From Mucilaginibacter paludis DSM 18603 (GTDB taxonomy: Bacteria; Bacteroidota; Bacteroidia; Sphingobacteriales; Sphingobacteriaceae), in contig NZ_CM001403.1 of NCBI RefSeq assembly GCF_000166195.2, forward strand, positions 1,488,001 through 1,552,000: a DNA stretch of 64,000 nucleotides, given 5' to 3'. The notes beneath the pieces were generated by a model. That model worked only from the letters and a program-made list of their open reading frames with translations. It searched no databases and was not told the DNA's origin. Below, one piece after another: positions 34,827 through 44,563 of the stretch (the stretch's first letter is position 1; each line of letters opens with the position of its first letter). The position numbers were made by a program, and so were the translations under genes.

Positions 34827-37718
34827 TTACTCTAAAACACTTTCCTCAAACTCGTATTCCTCCATAGGCGGGCAGGTACAAATGAGCGTTCTATCGCCAT
34901 AAGTATCGTTTACGCGGCCTACCGACGGCCAGAATTTGTGGGCTGCTACGTAAGCCAGTGGGAAAGCCGCTTTTTGGCGGGTATAGGGATGCGCCCAATC
35001 GTTTCCTGTAATTACGGCTGCTGTGTGCGGTGAGTTTTTTAAAGGATTATCTAATTTATCCATCGTGCCATTGGCTACATCTTCAATTTCGTGGCGGATG
35101 GCGATCATGGCGTTGCAAAAACGATCAAGCTCATGCTTCGGTTCCGACTCCGTCGGTTCAACCATTACTGTACCAGCTACCGGGAAAGATACCGTTGGCG
35201 CGTGGAAACCATAATCCATTAAACGTTTGGCAATGTCGGTTACTTCGATCCCGGCGCTTTTAAACGAGCGGCAATCCAAAATCATTTCGTGAGCGCAACG
35301 GCCATTAGCGCCTGCATACAGTACCGGGAAATGCTTCTCTAAACGGGCTTTGATATAGTTGGCGTTCAGGATAGCATATTTGGTGGCGTTGGTTAAACCA
35401 TCAGGCCCCATCATAGCGATATAAGCATGCGATATTAACAATATCGATGCAGAACCCCACGGAGCAGAAGATACCGCCGAAATAGATTTACCCTGATCGA
35501 TATCAACAACTGCATGGCCCGGAAGGTAAGGTACCAGGTGTTTGGCTACGCCGATAGGGCCCATACCTGGGCCACCACCACCGTGCGGAATACAGAATGT
35601 TTTATGCAGGTTTAAATGGCAAACGTCGGCACCGATGTTTGCGGGGCTGGTTAAGCCAACCTGCGCGTTCATGTTGGCACCATCCATATACACCTGGCCG
35701 CCGTTCTGGTGAATGATCTGGCAGATCTCGATGATCGATTCTTCGAACACACCATGCGTTGATGGGTAAGTTACCATTAAGCACGAGAGGTCGTTTTGAT
35801 ATTGTTCAGCTTTAGCCTTTAAATCGGCAACATCTATGTTTCCGTTGTCATCGCATTTCACCACTACAATCTTCATCCCGGCCATAGCTGCCGAAGCAGG
35901 GTTGGTACCATGCGCGGATGATGGAATAAGCGCGATATTGCGGTGACGGTCTCCCCTATCCTGATGATAAGCGCGAATTACCATTAAACCGGCATATTCA
36001 CCTTGTGCGCCAGCGTTAGGCTGCAAACTCATGGCTGCGAAACCTGTAATCTCACTTAGCCATTTATTCAGTTCGTCAAATATTTCCATATAACCGCCAA
36101 CTTGATCAACCGGCGCGAAGGGGTGCATCTTACTGAACTCGGCCCAGGTTACGGGTACCATTTCGGTAGTAGCGTTCAGCTTCATGGTGCATGAACCCAG
36201 GGCGATCATGGAGTGGCAAAGGGAAAGATCCTTAGCCTCAAGCGACTTGATATAGCGCAGCATTTCGTGCTCCGAGTGGTGCGCGTTAAATACCTGGTGT
36301 GTTAAATAGGCAGATTGACGTTGCAATCCGGCAGGAATCACAGTTTCAATATCCTCTTTCAGATCATCAAAAGCAATATCGTTCAGGCTTTTGGCTTTTA
36401 CTTTGGCAAAAAACCTAATGATGGTTTTTACATCTTCAACCGAAGTAGTTTCGTCTAAACTGATAGTTACTGATGAGCCTGTATAATGCAGATTCATTTC
36501 GTTATTGATGGCCTGGCCGTGTATCGGCGCAGCCAAATCGCCCAGCTCAAATTTTAAGGTATCAAAATAAACATCGTTCTGCTGCTCATAACCCAAAGCA
36601 GTTAATGCTTTTGATAACAGAATGGTTAAACCGTGGATCCGTTCGGCAATCAGCTTCAGACCTTGAGGGCCATGATAGGCCGCGTACATACCGGCCATAA
36701 TAGCCAGCAAAGCCTGGGCGGTACAGATGTTAGAGGTAGCTTTATCTCTGCGGATGTGCTGCTCGCGGGTTTGCAAAGCCATGCGTAAGGCATAATTACC
36801 TGCGCTATCAATGGTTACACCAATAATGCGGCCAGGCATAGAGCGTTTGTATTCGTCTTTAGTAGCAAAAAAAGCGGCATGTGGGCCACCAAAACCCATC
36901 GGGATACCAAAGCGCTGCGTTGAGCCAACTACAATATCGGCGCCCCACTCGCCCGGAGGCGTTAGCAGTACCAAACTCATGATATCTGCAACCACAGTTA
37001 ACTTGATACCTTTGGTATGCGCATCGGCAGCAAAACCGCTGTAATTGTAAACCGCACCACTACCGGCCGGGTATTGTACAATGGCGCCAAACATCTGGTT
37101 GTTCAATTCAACCTCGCGGTGATCGCCTATTTGCAGTTCGATGCCATAAGGCTGGGCACGGGTTTTTAAAATATCGATAGTTTGCGGAAACAACTCTTCG
37201 GAAACGAAGAAAACCTTAGCCTGTTGGTTTTTACGCAAGCTGTATTGCATAAACATGGCTTCGGCAGCGGCTGTACCTTCGTCTAATAACGAGGCATTGG
37301 CAATCTCCATCCCGGTAAGATCCAGTACCATGGTTTGGAAGTTTAACAAAGCCTGTAAACGGCCCTGCGCAATTTCGGCCTGGTAAGGGGTATATTGGGT
37401 GTACCAGCCGGGGTTCTCTAAAATATTCCGTTGTATTACACCGGGTACAATTACATCATAGTAGCCCTGGCCGATGTAGTTTTTAAATACTTTATTTTTT
37501 GACGCGGTTTGTTTTAAATCGTTCAGGTAGTCAAACTCACTTTTGGCAACCGGCAGGTTTAGCGGAGCTTTAAGACGGATTTTTTGAGGAACCGTTTGGC
37601 TAATCAATTCATCAATGGTATTTACACCAACAGTTTGCAGCATTTCGGCGGTGTCGGCTTCGTTAGGAGCGATATGACGTTGCTGAAATTTTTCCTGGTA
37701 ATCGATATTTAATTTCAT
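34827..37718 (-). CDS. gcvP: Glycine dehydrogenase (decarboxylating), P-protein
   Basis: This 963-residue enzyme is the P-protein of the glycine cleavage system. It decarboxylates glycine with pyridoxal phosphate and passes the aminomethyl group to the H-protein. Both homologous halves of the single-chain form are present. The PLP lysine lies in [19 protein letters not shown] near residue 700, and the N-terminal half has [13 protein letters not shown] longer frame starts at 37748, but that codon overlaps the -7 promoter box at 37746-37753, so the ATG at 37718 ([11 protein letters not shown]) is the real start. The other gcv genes are not adjacent. Confidence 0.96.
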   Translation of the reverse strand: MKLNIDYQEKFQQRHIAPNEADTAEMLQTVGVNTIDELISQTVPQKIRLKAPLNLPVAKSEFDYLNDLKQTASKNKVFKNYIGQGYYDVIVPGVIQRNILENPGWYTQYTPYQAEIAQGRLQALLNFQTMVLDLTGMEIANASLLDEGTAAAEAMFMQYSLRKNQQAKVFFVSEELFPQTIDILKTRAQPYGIELQIGDHREVELNNQMFGAIVQYPAGSGAVYNYSGFAADAHTKGIKLTVVADIMSLVLLTPPGEWGADIVVGSTQRFGIPMGFGGPHAAFFATKDEYKRSMPGRIIGVTIDSAGNYALRMALQTREQHIRRDKATSNICTAQALLAIMAGMYAAYHGPQGLKLIAERIHGLTILLSKALTALGYEQQNDVYFDTLKFELGDLAAPIHGQAINNEMNLHYTGSSVTISLDETTSVEDVKTIIRFFAKVKAKSLNDIAFDDLKEDIETVIPAGLQRQSAYLTHQVFNAHHSEHEMLRYIKSLEAKDLSLCHSMIALGSCTMKLNATTEMVPVTWAEFSKMHPFAPVDQVGGYMEIFDELNKWLSEITGFAAMSLQPNAGAQGEYAGLMVIRAYHQDRGDRHRNIALIPSSAHGTNPASAAMAGMKIVVVKCDDNGNIDVADLKAKAEQYQNDLSCLMVTYPSTHGVFEESIIEICQIIHQNGGQVYMDGANMNAQVGLTSPANIGADVCHLNLHKTFCIPHGGGGPGMGPIGVAKHLVPYLPGHAVVDIDQGKSISAVSSAPWGSASILLISHAYIAMMGPDGLTNATKYAILNANYIKARLEKHFPVLYAGANGRCAHEMILDCRSFKSAGIEVTDIAKRLMDYGFHAPTVSFPVAGTVMVEPTESEPKHELDRFCNAMIAIRHEIEDVANGTMDKLDNPLKNSPHTAAVITGNDWAHPYTRQKAAFPLAYVAAHKFWPSVGRVNDTYGDRTLICTCPPMEEYEFEESVLE

Positions 37719-37745
37719 GAAATGGTGGGGGTCAGATATTTTCCG

Positions 37746-37776
37746 CAAAGGTACAAAATTACCTATTGCTTAACAA
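37746..37776 (-). promoter_or_regulatory. gcvP promoter
   Basis: On the minus strand TTG (37776-37774), 20 bases, then TACCTTTG (37753-37746) matches the Bacteroidota promoter TTG-N19-21-TAnnTTTG exactly. Transcription should begin near 37739, some 20 bases before the chosen ATG. Confidence 0.8.
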
Positions 37777-37874
37777 CCCTATACCAAATACTGACAATGA
37801 TTTTACCTAAGCTAAGTATTTAGAAATGAAGCGAAAAAAACTACATTTTCTATAGATTATAAGCCATTCATTCT

Positions 37875-38594
37875 CTAAACCGCTAACTGCCTCAAATACA
37901 TCTGAATTGTATTTTCCAAACCATAATACAAAGCATCGCAAACTAAGGCGTGCCCTATGCTTACCTCCAGCAAACCCGGAATATTTTGGGCAAAGTACTG
38001 TAGGTTAACTAAATCCAGATCGTGGCCGGCGTTTAAACCCAGGCCCAGTTTCTGCGCAATCTGCGCGGCTTCAACGTAGGGCGCAATGGCTTTTTCACGG
38101 TCGGCATGGTAGCCGCTGGCGTAGGCCTCGGTGTATAGTTCAATTCGGTTGGTGCCGGTGGTAGCGGTGGCTTCAATCATTTCGGCAACAGGATCAACAA
38201 AAATAGATACCCGGATGCCGGCCAGTTGAAACTCCGAGATCACCTCTTTTAAATAGCTTTGATTGGCAATGGTATCCCAGCCGTGGTTAGAAGTAATCTG
38301 ACCCAAAGCATCGGGCACCAGCGTTACCTGGGCAGGGCGATTGTTGAGTACCAGTTTCATAAACGAATCTTCAACCGGGTTCCCCTCAATGTTAAATTCC
38401 GTTTTAATTGTTTTTTTTAAATCGTCAACATCCTGGTAACGGATATGGCGCTCATCGGGCCGGGGGTGTACTGTTATACCTTCGGCGCCAAAACGCTCGC
38501 AATCTAAAGCTACCTTGATCAGATCTGGATTATTACCGCCGCGTGAGTTACGCAGGGTGGCTATTTTGTTGATGTTAACGGATAGGCGTGTCAT
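37875..38594 (-). CDS. pdxJ: Pyridoxine 5'-phosphate synthase
   Basis: This 239-residue TIM-barrel enzyme condenses 1-deoxyxylulose 5-phosphate with aminoacetone phosphate to make pyridoxine 5'-phosphate in the DXP-dependent vitamin B6 route. It has [17 protein letters not shown] at the start, [17 protein letters not shown] near residues 39-55 with the active-site histidines, [16 protein letters not shown] and [11 protein letters not shown] followed by EVSIGHALV. The promoter lies immediately upstream and the message is nearly leaderless. Confidence 0.96.
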   Translation of the reverse strand: MTRLSVNINKIATLRNSRGGNNPDLIKVALDCERFGAEGITVHPRPDERHIRYQDVDDLKKTIKTEFNIEGNPVEDSFMKLVLNNRPAQVTLVPDALGQITSNHGWDTIANQSYLKEVISEFQLAGIRVSIFVDPVAEMIEATATTGTNRIELYTEAYASGYHADREKAIAPYVEAAQIAQKLGLGLNAGHDLDLVNLQYFAQNIPGLLEVSIGHALVCDALYYGLENTIQMYLRQLAV

Positions 38595-38601
38595 GATAGG
38601 G

Positions 38602-38633
38602 CAAAGATAAATTAATTACGTTTGATAAACCAA
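38602..38633 (-). promoter_or_regulatory. pdxJ promoter with almost no leader
   Basis: On the minus strand TTG (38633-38631), 21 bases, then TATCTTTG (38609-38602) fits the phylum consensus. Only 7 bases separate the -7 box from the ATG, so transcription should begin at or within a few bases of the start codon. Confidence 0.75.
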
Positions 38634-38704
38634 TTACCGCGTTAATGGTTTTAAATCATTAATTCAAATACAATGCCTAATTTCAGCCCAAACTATTACC
38701 ATCG

Positions 38705-39685
38705 ATGATCAAAAAAATCGCATTTCTATACTTCATATTTCTTGGCCTATTCTACAAGGTCTCAGCACAGGCCATCTACCACAATATCAAAAACTACACC
38801 GTTTATTATGCCTCGGCTAAACGCAATACGCAGGATTGGCTCTGCATCCGTAAATTTGAAAGCAACGGAAAAACTTACCTGCTGCTGGTAGAACCCCGCC
38901 GCCTGGATACCAAGATTGACGAAGAAGGTTTATATACGATTACGCCGATGGACATGCCCGGCGCACGCCGGTATTTTGCCAACACATCGTACGAAAAAGC
39001 GATCAGTAAGGCCGAAAAACAATCCAAATCCATACAAGATGCAGGCATTCAGAGCGGTATGCCTAAAGAAACCGGTATTACTTTAACGGCCGACCTATGC
39101 CCATCGCACCGGCCTTTGGACCGGAGGATATTCACCGACATTTTTCAGCAGTTTCAAAAAGTGGAACGGCCTGTGCCCATCGCCCTGTCGGTAACCGGCA
39201 TCTGGATGAAGCAGCACCAGGATGATCTGGCCTGGCTCAAAGAAATGCAGCTGAAAAATGAGATTTACATCACCTGGATCAATCACTCCTACAATCATCG
39301 CGTGAGCAAAACCCTGCCCCTCAAAGAGAACTTTTTATTGGAACCTGGTACTAACATCAGTTACGAAGTACTGGAAACCGAGAAGGCGATGTTACGGAGC
39401 GGACTGCTACCCTCGGTGTTTTTTCGTTTCCCGGGATTGGTGTCAGACCAGCAATTGATTTACAGTATTACCGGCTTTGGGCTCATCCCCATTGGCACCG
39501 ATGCCTGGTTAGCTAAAGGGCAGCAGCCCCAGGCAGGCAGCATTGTGCTTATCCACGGCAATGGAAACGAACCTATAGGCGTAACCGACTTTATTAAACT
39601 GTTGCAAAGTAAAACCAAAGCCATTACCGATAAACAATGGCTGCTGTACGATTTGCGCGAAAGTGTGGAAGATGAATTTGAATGA
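38705..39685 (+). CDS. Secreted polysaccharide-deacetylase-like protein
   Basis: This 326-residue protein has a signal peptide (MIKKIAFLYFIFLGLFYKVSAQ). Its central region (about residues 125-260) resembles the NodB deacetylase fold, with TLTADLCPSHRPLD where the family normally has TFDDGP, and the metal-binding HSYNH near 198. Only one aspartate is left in the first motif, so catalysis may differ or be lost. The N-terminal 120 residues match no domain I know. The probable target would be an envelope or environmental polysaccharide. The DNA glycosylase gene begins 16 bases downstream. Confidence 0.75.
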   Translation: MIKKIAFLYFIFLGLFYKVSAQAIYHNIKNYTVYYASAKRNTQDWLCIRKFESNGKTYLLLVEPRRLDTKIDEEGLYTITPMDMPGARRYFANTSYEKAISKAEKQSKSIQDAGIQSGMPKETGITLTADLCPSHRPLDRRIFTDIFQQFQKVERPVPIALSVTGIWMKQHQDDLAWLKEMQLKNEIYITWINHSYNHRVSKTLPLKENFLLEPGTNISYEVLETEKAMLRSGLLPSVFFRFPGLVSDQQLIYSITGFGLIPIGTDAWLAKGQQPQAGSIVLIHGNGNEPIGVTDFIKLLQSKTKAITDKQWLLYDLRESVEDEFE

Positions 39686-39701
39686 TAGAAAGCCAGTAAC
39701 G

Positions 39702-40187
39702 ATGACCAAAAAAGCATTTAAACCCATTATTGATAGCAGCGCCCGGATACTTATTTTAGGATCGATGCCGGGCGAACAATCGCTTACGGAACAGCAATAT
39801 TACGCCAATAAAAGAAACGCCTTCTGGCAAATTATGTTCGATGTGTTTAATGCAGGCAAGCACCTGACTGATTATCAGGACAAAACTAATTTGCTTCGAC
39901 GGAATGATATAGGCTTATGGGATGTTTTTGCAAGTTGTGAGCGCGAAGGGAGTTTAGATGTCAATATCAGGAATGGCATGGTCAACGATTTTGAAACGCT
40001 GTTTAAAACGCATCCCCAAATCAGGTTGATTTTATTTAACGGAAGCACCAGTTACAAATCCTTCAAAAAACAAATGGCGCTTACCAGCGATATGCTTTAC
40101 GGGGTAATGCCTTCTACCAGCCCGGCTAATACCGTTGCTTATCAAATTAAGTTAACTGCCTGGAGCGCTGCTTTAAAACAATTTTAA
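39702..40187 (+). CDS. DNA-deoxyinosine glycosylase (uracil-DNA glycosylase superfamily, family 6)
   Basis: This 161-residue protein has the family 6 pattern. The catalytic loop is ILILGSMPGEQSLTEQQYYANKRNAFWQIM near residues 15-44. The C-terminal loop YGVMPSTSPANT sits where other glycosylases have the DNA-intercalating motif. Such enzymes remove hypoxanthine produced by adenine deamination. A GTG upstream at 39663 could extend it, but it would overlap the deacetylase gene. The ATG at 39702 is the better start because the family begins close to this point. Confidence 0.88.
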   Translation: MTKKAFKPIIDSSARILILGSMPGEQSLTEQQYYANKRNAFWQIMFDVFNAGKHLTDYQDKTNLLRRNDIGLWDVFASCEREGSLDVNIRNGMVNDFETLFKTHPQIRLILFNGSTSYKSFKKQMALTSDMLYGVMPSTSPANTVAYQIKLTAWSAALKQF

Positions 40188-40215
40188 GTCCTGCTCTGAG
40201 CACGATTACGTAAAT

Positions 40216-40235
40216 TGTCGGTGAGGACACCGACA
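40216..40235. repeat. Short extragenic palindrome between convergent genes
   Basis: TGTCGGTG (40216-40223), AGGA, CACCGACA (40228-40235) is a perfect 8-bp stem. It sits between the ends of two convergent genes but lacks a T run, so it may be a repeat rather than a terminator. Confidence 0.55.
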
Positions 40236-40256
40236 CCGGGGAAAAAGTAATTTCTT

Positions 40257-40904
40257 CTAATCCGCAATAAACCCCAGCTTCGCTTCCTTATAATCTTTTT
40301 TTTGCAGATAGGCTTCCAGTTTCTGAAAAGTTTCGAGCGGGCCTTGGGTTATAAACAAATTGATCAGCCAGGCCGGTACTGATCCGGAGGGGTCAACCTC
40401 CAGCTCATACTCCACCTTAATGCCATTATTTACATAAGGCCAGATAGTCCACTTACCGATGGAATGGGTAATGCGTACTACATTATTTTTTTCGGGCACC
40501 ATCCCTGCTATGCAAGGCGCATCAATAGTGGTCACTTTGGTTTTGGGGTTCTGGCTTACCATAATGTGCGAAATATAATCGCGGTTTTCAGCCGGCCAGG
40601 GCACGCTCACTTCCGAGTAATAATATAACTCCGACGGCGAAACCCTTTTTATAATACGGTTCACCTTGCTATGATAAACCCATTGGTAGCTGTTATCAAT
40701 ATCCATAATGGCGGCAACCAGTTGCGACGGATGCACCGGCAAACTGCACTCTACCTTGATGGCCTTAAACTTTGAATTAACAACAGGCCGGGTATAAACC
40801 TTAATGCCTTCCTTTAATACGGCCAGTTTCCAGGCTTCCTGCCCGTATACCGCAGTGCTATGCACCAGTACCCATATCAACAGCAATATTATTTTTTTGC
40901 CCAT
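40257..40904 (-). CDS. Secreted START-domain lipid-binding protein
   Basis: This 215-residue protein has a signal peptide (MGKKIILLLIWVLVHSTAVYGQ) followed by a single START/SRPBCC-type domain. Typical features are IKVYTRPVVNSKFKAIKVECSL, the alpha helix after LVAAIMDIDNSYQWVYHSK, YYYSEVSVPWPAENRDYI and a long C-terminal helix (FITQGPLETFQKLEAYLQ). START domains hold a hydrophobic ligand, often a lipid or sterol. The longer frame from 40922 adds MLLCLA before the signal peptide and is less likely. Ligand and partner are unknown. Confidence 0.85.
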   Translation of the reverse strand: MGKKIILLLIWVLVHSTAVYGQEAWKLAVLKEGIKVYTRPVVNSKFKAIKVECSLPVHPSQLVAAIMDIDNSYQWVYHSKVNRIIKRVSPSELYYYSEVSVPWPAENRDYISHIMVSQNPKTKVTTIDAPCIAGMVPEKNNVVRITHSIGKWTIWPYVNNGIKVEYELEVDPSGSVPAWLINLFITQGPLETFQKLEAYLQKKDYKEAKLGFIAD

Positions 40905-40922
40905 AGCAAGGCAAAGCAACAA

Positions 40923-41457
40923 AAAAAGGCAAAACGTTCGTCCTTCCTTTTTAATTTATGACTTTAAAGTTATGTTTTGTAGACGCCAGGATGACATCAC
41001 AGCATGGAAAACAGATAATTGCCGCTTTCCCTTTTTAATCGCAAGCAAAAGCCCCTCACTTTCAAAACACATTGGAGAATTTTCATAGGAAAAAGTTCTC
41101 TCCTCCGTAATCGAGATGACAAAATTTGAGAAACGGGAAAGCGTTTTTGAATAATTGATTTTTCTGATCACCCAACCAATTGATTGATCGATCCTACCCA
41201 CCACCCTGTCATCCCGAGGTACGAGGGAACTTTTACGAGCGATAAGTATGCGCCACATTCATCCTTCTCCAACCAGCTTTGACAACTTTTTAAAAGTCGT
41301 CAAAACTCTCATTGCCAGGCACTCCGCGTAATCATTACAGCCCATCTGGCACGCGCAGAAGGTCTCTCCCTCCGGTCGAGATGACAAAACGTTTATACTT
41401 TTCCCTAATATCATCTTATAATAAAATTCAGAACAGCGACACCTATATTTTAATTTA
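40923..41457. repeat. Gene-less region of CGAGATGACA-type extragenic repeats
   Basis: At least four imperfect units are visible: CCAGGATGACATCACAGCATGG near 40986, TCCTCCGTAATCGAGATGAC near 41101, CCTGTCATCCCGAGGTACGAGGG near 41205 and TCTCTCCCTCCGGTCGAGATGAC near 41365. They alternate in direction and belong with the repeat at 18737-18866. No gene is present. Confidence 0.6.
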
Positions 41458-42572
41458 TATAAAGTCCACTAAATATTTACAATTAACTTAGCTAAGTTCT
41501 TACCGATTTCATTTTCGACTTTAAAGTCCTGCATAAACGCGTCAAAGTTTTTGATTCTATCTTCCAGATTTTGAACATATCGGTTATGCGTAATTTTCTT
41601 TCTCATATACCACCAAACTCTTTCAATCGGATTGAGATCCGGAGAGTACGGCGGGAGATAGACGAGTTCTAAGCGATGTTTATATCTTTCCAATATTGGC
41701 TTTAGTCTGTTGGCGTGATGATAAGGCACATTGTCCAAAACCATAACAACCTTTCGGTCGTGATACTGTTTGGCTACCAGTAACAAGAAGGTAAAAAAAC
41801 TAACTGTTATTCCCTTTGTCTGCTTTGCCCGTAATAACAATGCCTGTTTCGGGTTCTATACAGCCGAATAAAGTCTTTCTTTCTCTTTTTCGTTGCTTTT
41901 GATTGATTCTCGGCTGCTTTCCCTTTTCTGACCACATATACGAAACCGTAGCTGTATTTGATAAACTGGCTTCATCTTGAAACACAATGACGGCATTAGC
42001 CTCCCTTGATTCCCGAAGTTTTTTTTAAAGCGGTTACCTTTTCTTCCCGGTCTTGTGCTTCAGGGTAAATGCCTTTTCCTTTTTGAAAGGTTAATCCTAA
42101 TTTTTTCAATATGTTATAGATCTGCGCTTTTTTATAGTCGACCTGATATTCTTTTCTAATCAGATCGATCAATAAAGGCCCTGTCCAGGTGGCGCTGTTA
42201 TAACCATAATCCTCGGGTTTTTTAGTTAGTAAAATCATTCTTATCGCCTGTAATTCATTGGAATCAAGCCGGTTATTTCTGCCTGGTTTTACTTTATCAA
42301 TCAAGGCCTCTATTCCGCCTTCATTTAATCGGTTTACCCAATTACAGATCGATTTAAATGAAGTCTCATAGATCGATTCCAGTTCCTGCGGACGCTTTCC
42401 CAAAGAAACCTGGTAGCAGGCATATAATCTTACCGCTTGTTGAAACTTTTCATCTTTTCTCAATAAAGACCTTAATTCCTCCGATGTGTAATTTTTTACT
42501 GTTAATGCTATCTTGCTCATCGTAGCAAGATACACTTTTTTATTTAATTGTAAAAATATATTAGACTTTATA
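41458..42572 (-). mobile_element. IS630-family insertion sequence, decayed
   Basis: The ends are imperfect inverted repeats of about 29 bases. The left reads TATAAAGTCCACTAAATATT inward from 41458. The right, read from 42572 on the other strand, is TATAAAGTCTAATATATTTT, and both continue to ACAATTAA. TATA at the ends contains the TA dinucleotide that this family duplicates. The transposase on the minus strand has two frameshifts. Just outside the right end a further copy of the left terminal sequence creates a 16-bp direct repeat (41455-41470 and 42568-42583), so the exact outer boundary is uncertain. Confidence 0.8.
41469..42520 (-). pseudogene. IS630-family transposase with two frameshifts
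   Basis: Three minus-strand frames make up one transposase of about 345 residues. The first (42520-41996) holds the helix-turn-helix region (SIYETSFKSICNWVNRLNEGGIEALIDK) and the winged-helix linker. The second (41985-41803) starts at the catalytic segment VFQDEASLSN and reaches GKADKG. The third (to 41469) has VMVLDNVPYHHANRLKPIL and LPPYSPDLNPIERVWWYMR with the second Asp and the Glu. The first break is at eight A bases (minus strand, around 42020-42027), one more than needed for the expected LKKLRE. The second is one extra base near 41815-41825. Two breaks indicate a dead gene. Confidence 0.88.
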
Positions 42573-42671
42573 TAAAGTCCACTGTTCCATCCCAAACACA
42601 AAAAAGGGACATGGCAAAAACCACATCCCTCAATATCTCAATACTCAGATCTGATATCTCAAATCTAAACC

Positions 42672-43988
42672 TTAATACCTGTAAGCATCCGATTTAAACG
42701 GACCGCTAACCGGTACACCGATATAATCAGCTTGTTCCTGATCAAGTACTTCCAGCTCTACACCAATTTTGGCTAAGTGCAGGCGGGCTACTTTTTCGTC
42801 GAGGTGTTTGGGCAGCGTATATACCTGGTTTTCGTAGGCACTTCCGTTTGTCCAAAGCTCTAACTGGGCCAGGGTTTGGTTGGTGAAAGAGTTTGACATC
42901 ACGAAAGAAGGGTGACCTGTTGCGCAGCCTAAGTTAACCAAACGGCCTTCGGCTAATACAATTACATCCTTACCTTCAATGGTATATTTATCAACCTGCG
43001 GTTTAATTTCAATTTTAGTATCGCCATAAGCGCTATTTAACCAGGCCATATCGATCTCGTTATCAAAGTGGCCGATGTTACAAACAATCGCTTTATCCTT
43101 TAAGGCGCGGAAGTGTCTTTCGCGAACGATATTGCAATTACCGGTAGCAGTTACCAGGATATCGGCCTCTTTAACTGCGGTATCCAGTTTCTTTACTTCA
43201 AAACCTTCCATGGCGGCCTGTAGTGCACAGATCGGATCAATCTCGGTCACGATAACACGAACACCGGCGTTGCGTAACGAATCGGCCGAACCTTTACCCA
43301 CATCGCCATAACCGCAAACAACGGCTATTTTACCGGCCATCATTACATCGGTAGCGCGGCGGATGGCATCAACCAACGATTCGCGGCAGCCGTATTTGTT
43401 ATCAAATTTCGATTTGGTTACCGAGTCGTTCACGTTAATGGCAGGCATCAGTAAAGTGCCGTTTTTAACACGCTCGTATAAACGGTGAACGCCTGTAGTA
43501 GTTTCTTCTGATAAACCTTTAATTTCGGCAACCAGTTCAGGGTACTTATCTAAAACCATATTGGTTAAATCGCCGCCATCATCCAAAATCATGTTCAATG
43601 GTTTACGGTCTTCGCCAAAATATAAAGTTTGCTCAATGCACCAATCAAATTCTGCAGCATTCATCCCTTTCCAGGCATATACAGAAATACCAGCGGCAGC
43701 TATGGCGGCAGCGGCATGATCTTGAGTAGAGAAGATATTACATGATGACCAGGTAACTTCGGCACCTAATTCAATCAGAGTTTCAATTAAAACGGCTGTT
43801 TGGATAGTCATGTGCAGGCATCCCGCTATACGCGCGCCTTTTAAGGGCTTTGATGCGCCAAACTCCTGGCGAAGAGCCATTAAACCAGGCATTTCGGCTT
43901 CGGCAAGCCCTATTTCCTTACGGCCCCATTCCGCTAACGAAATATCTTTTACTTTGTATTTAACAAATTCTGTTTCTACTGATGACAT
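42672..43988 (-). CDS. ahcY: Adenosylhomocysteinase
   Basis: This 438-residue enzyme reversibly hydrolyses S-adenosylhomocysteine to adenosine and homocysteine, removing the inhibitor formed by methyltransferases. NAD is bound at [20 protein letters not shown] (residues of about 220-239). Substrate-site segments include [32 protein letters not shown] and the C-terminal [18 protein letters not shown]. The final DAYRY is the family's conserved C-terminus, which reaches into the neighbouring subunit. The gene is monocistronic, with a -7-like box TATTTTTG at 44014-44007 on the minus strand. Confidence 0.97.
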   Translation of the reverse strand: MSSVETEFVKYKVKDISLAEWGRKEIGLAEAEMPGLMALRQEFGASKPLKGARIAGCLHMTIQTAVLIETLIELGAEVTWSSCNIFSTQDHAAAAIAAAGISVYAWKGMNAAEFDWCIEQTLYFGEDRKPLNMILDDGGDLTNMVLDKYPELVAEIKGLSEETTTGVHRLYERVKNGTLLMPAINVNDSVTKSKFDNKYGCRESLVDAIRRATDVMMAGKIAVVCGYGDVGKGSADSLRNAGVRVIVTEIDPICALQAAMEGFEVKKLDTAVKEADILVTATGNCNIVRERHFRALKDKAIVCNIGHFDNEIDMAWLNSAYGDTKIEIKPQVDKYTIEGKDVIVLAEGRLVNLGCATGHPSFVMSNSFTNQTLAQLELWTNGSAYENQVYTLPKHLDEKVARLHLAKIGVELEVLDQEQADYIGVPVSGPFKSDAYRY

Positions 43989-44006
43989 GTTTTATAATTT
44001 ATGCCA

Positions 44007-44014
44007 CAAAAATA
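44007..44014 (-). promoter_or_regulatory. Probable -7 box of ahcY
   Basis: TATTTTTG on the minus strand matches TAnnTTTG and lies 19 bases before the ahcY start codon. A -33 TTG is not obvious, so confidence is moderate. Confidence 0.45.
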
Positions 44015-44113
44015 GTAAATAAATAATTTAAACAGAATTGCCTGAGACATGGCTTCGGTTGACGTGATGTCATAAAAGATTTAAAAACAGTAACCTTTGG
44101 CCTTAAAGCCACC

Positions 44114-44485
44114 CTAAGCCTTATGGTCGCCTTGCGCCATAGAAAGGTTGCCATTATAAACCGCGCCAGCTTCTACCAGTAACTTCTGCGTTATTATTTC
44201 ACCATTGATGTGGCCTGTACTTTTGATCTCAAGTGATTGAACGGAAATATTACCGCTAACTGTTCCATAAACAATCATTTCCTTAGTTGTAACATGGCCT
44301 GTTATCATACCTTTTTCGCCTAAAATCAATCCTTCGTCCACACTCACATCGCCAACAACCTTTCCATCAACACGTGCAAAGGCCGGGGCTTTTAAATTGC
44401 CATCTAAAACACAACCCTCGCTAATTAACGTGGATATGGCTTGCAGATCGAGCGCTATTTTGTTTCGTTTTTTAAAAATTGACAT
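44114..44485 (-). CDS. Bactofilin (polymer-forming cytoskeletal protein)
   Basis: This 123-residue protein is a right-handed beta-helix of the bactofilin family. It has the regular six-residue turns IISEGCVLDGNLKAPAFARVDGKVVGDV, KGMITGHVTTKEMIVYGTVSGNISV and GHINGEIITQKLLVEAGAVYNGNL between short disordered ends. Bactofilins polymerise without nucleotide and recruit cell-wall enzymes to particular sites. The M23 peptidase gene 78 bases upstream on the same strand is the natural partner. A similar bactofilin/M23 pairing shapes cells in other bacteria. Confidence 0.92.
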   Translation of the reverse strand: MSIFKKRNKIALDLQAISTLISEGCVLDGNLKAPAFARVDGKVVGDVSVDEGLILGEKGMITGHVTTKEMIVYGTVSGNISVQSLEIKSTGHINGEIITQKLLVEAGAVYNGNLSMAQGDHKA

Positions 44486-44563
44486 GTTCAGGTGGGGTTA
44501 AATTTGTTGGACCGACAGGTGTAATTAACAGGAGGATAAAGCCTTATTGCAGTAAAATAAATC

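Noticed and set aside
37719..37748. Longer N-terminus for gcvP beginning at 37748
   Set aside because: The start codon overlaps the -7 box of a very good promoter, so those ten residues would not be transcribed.
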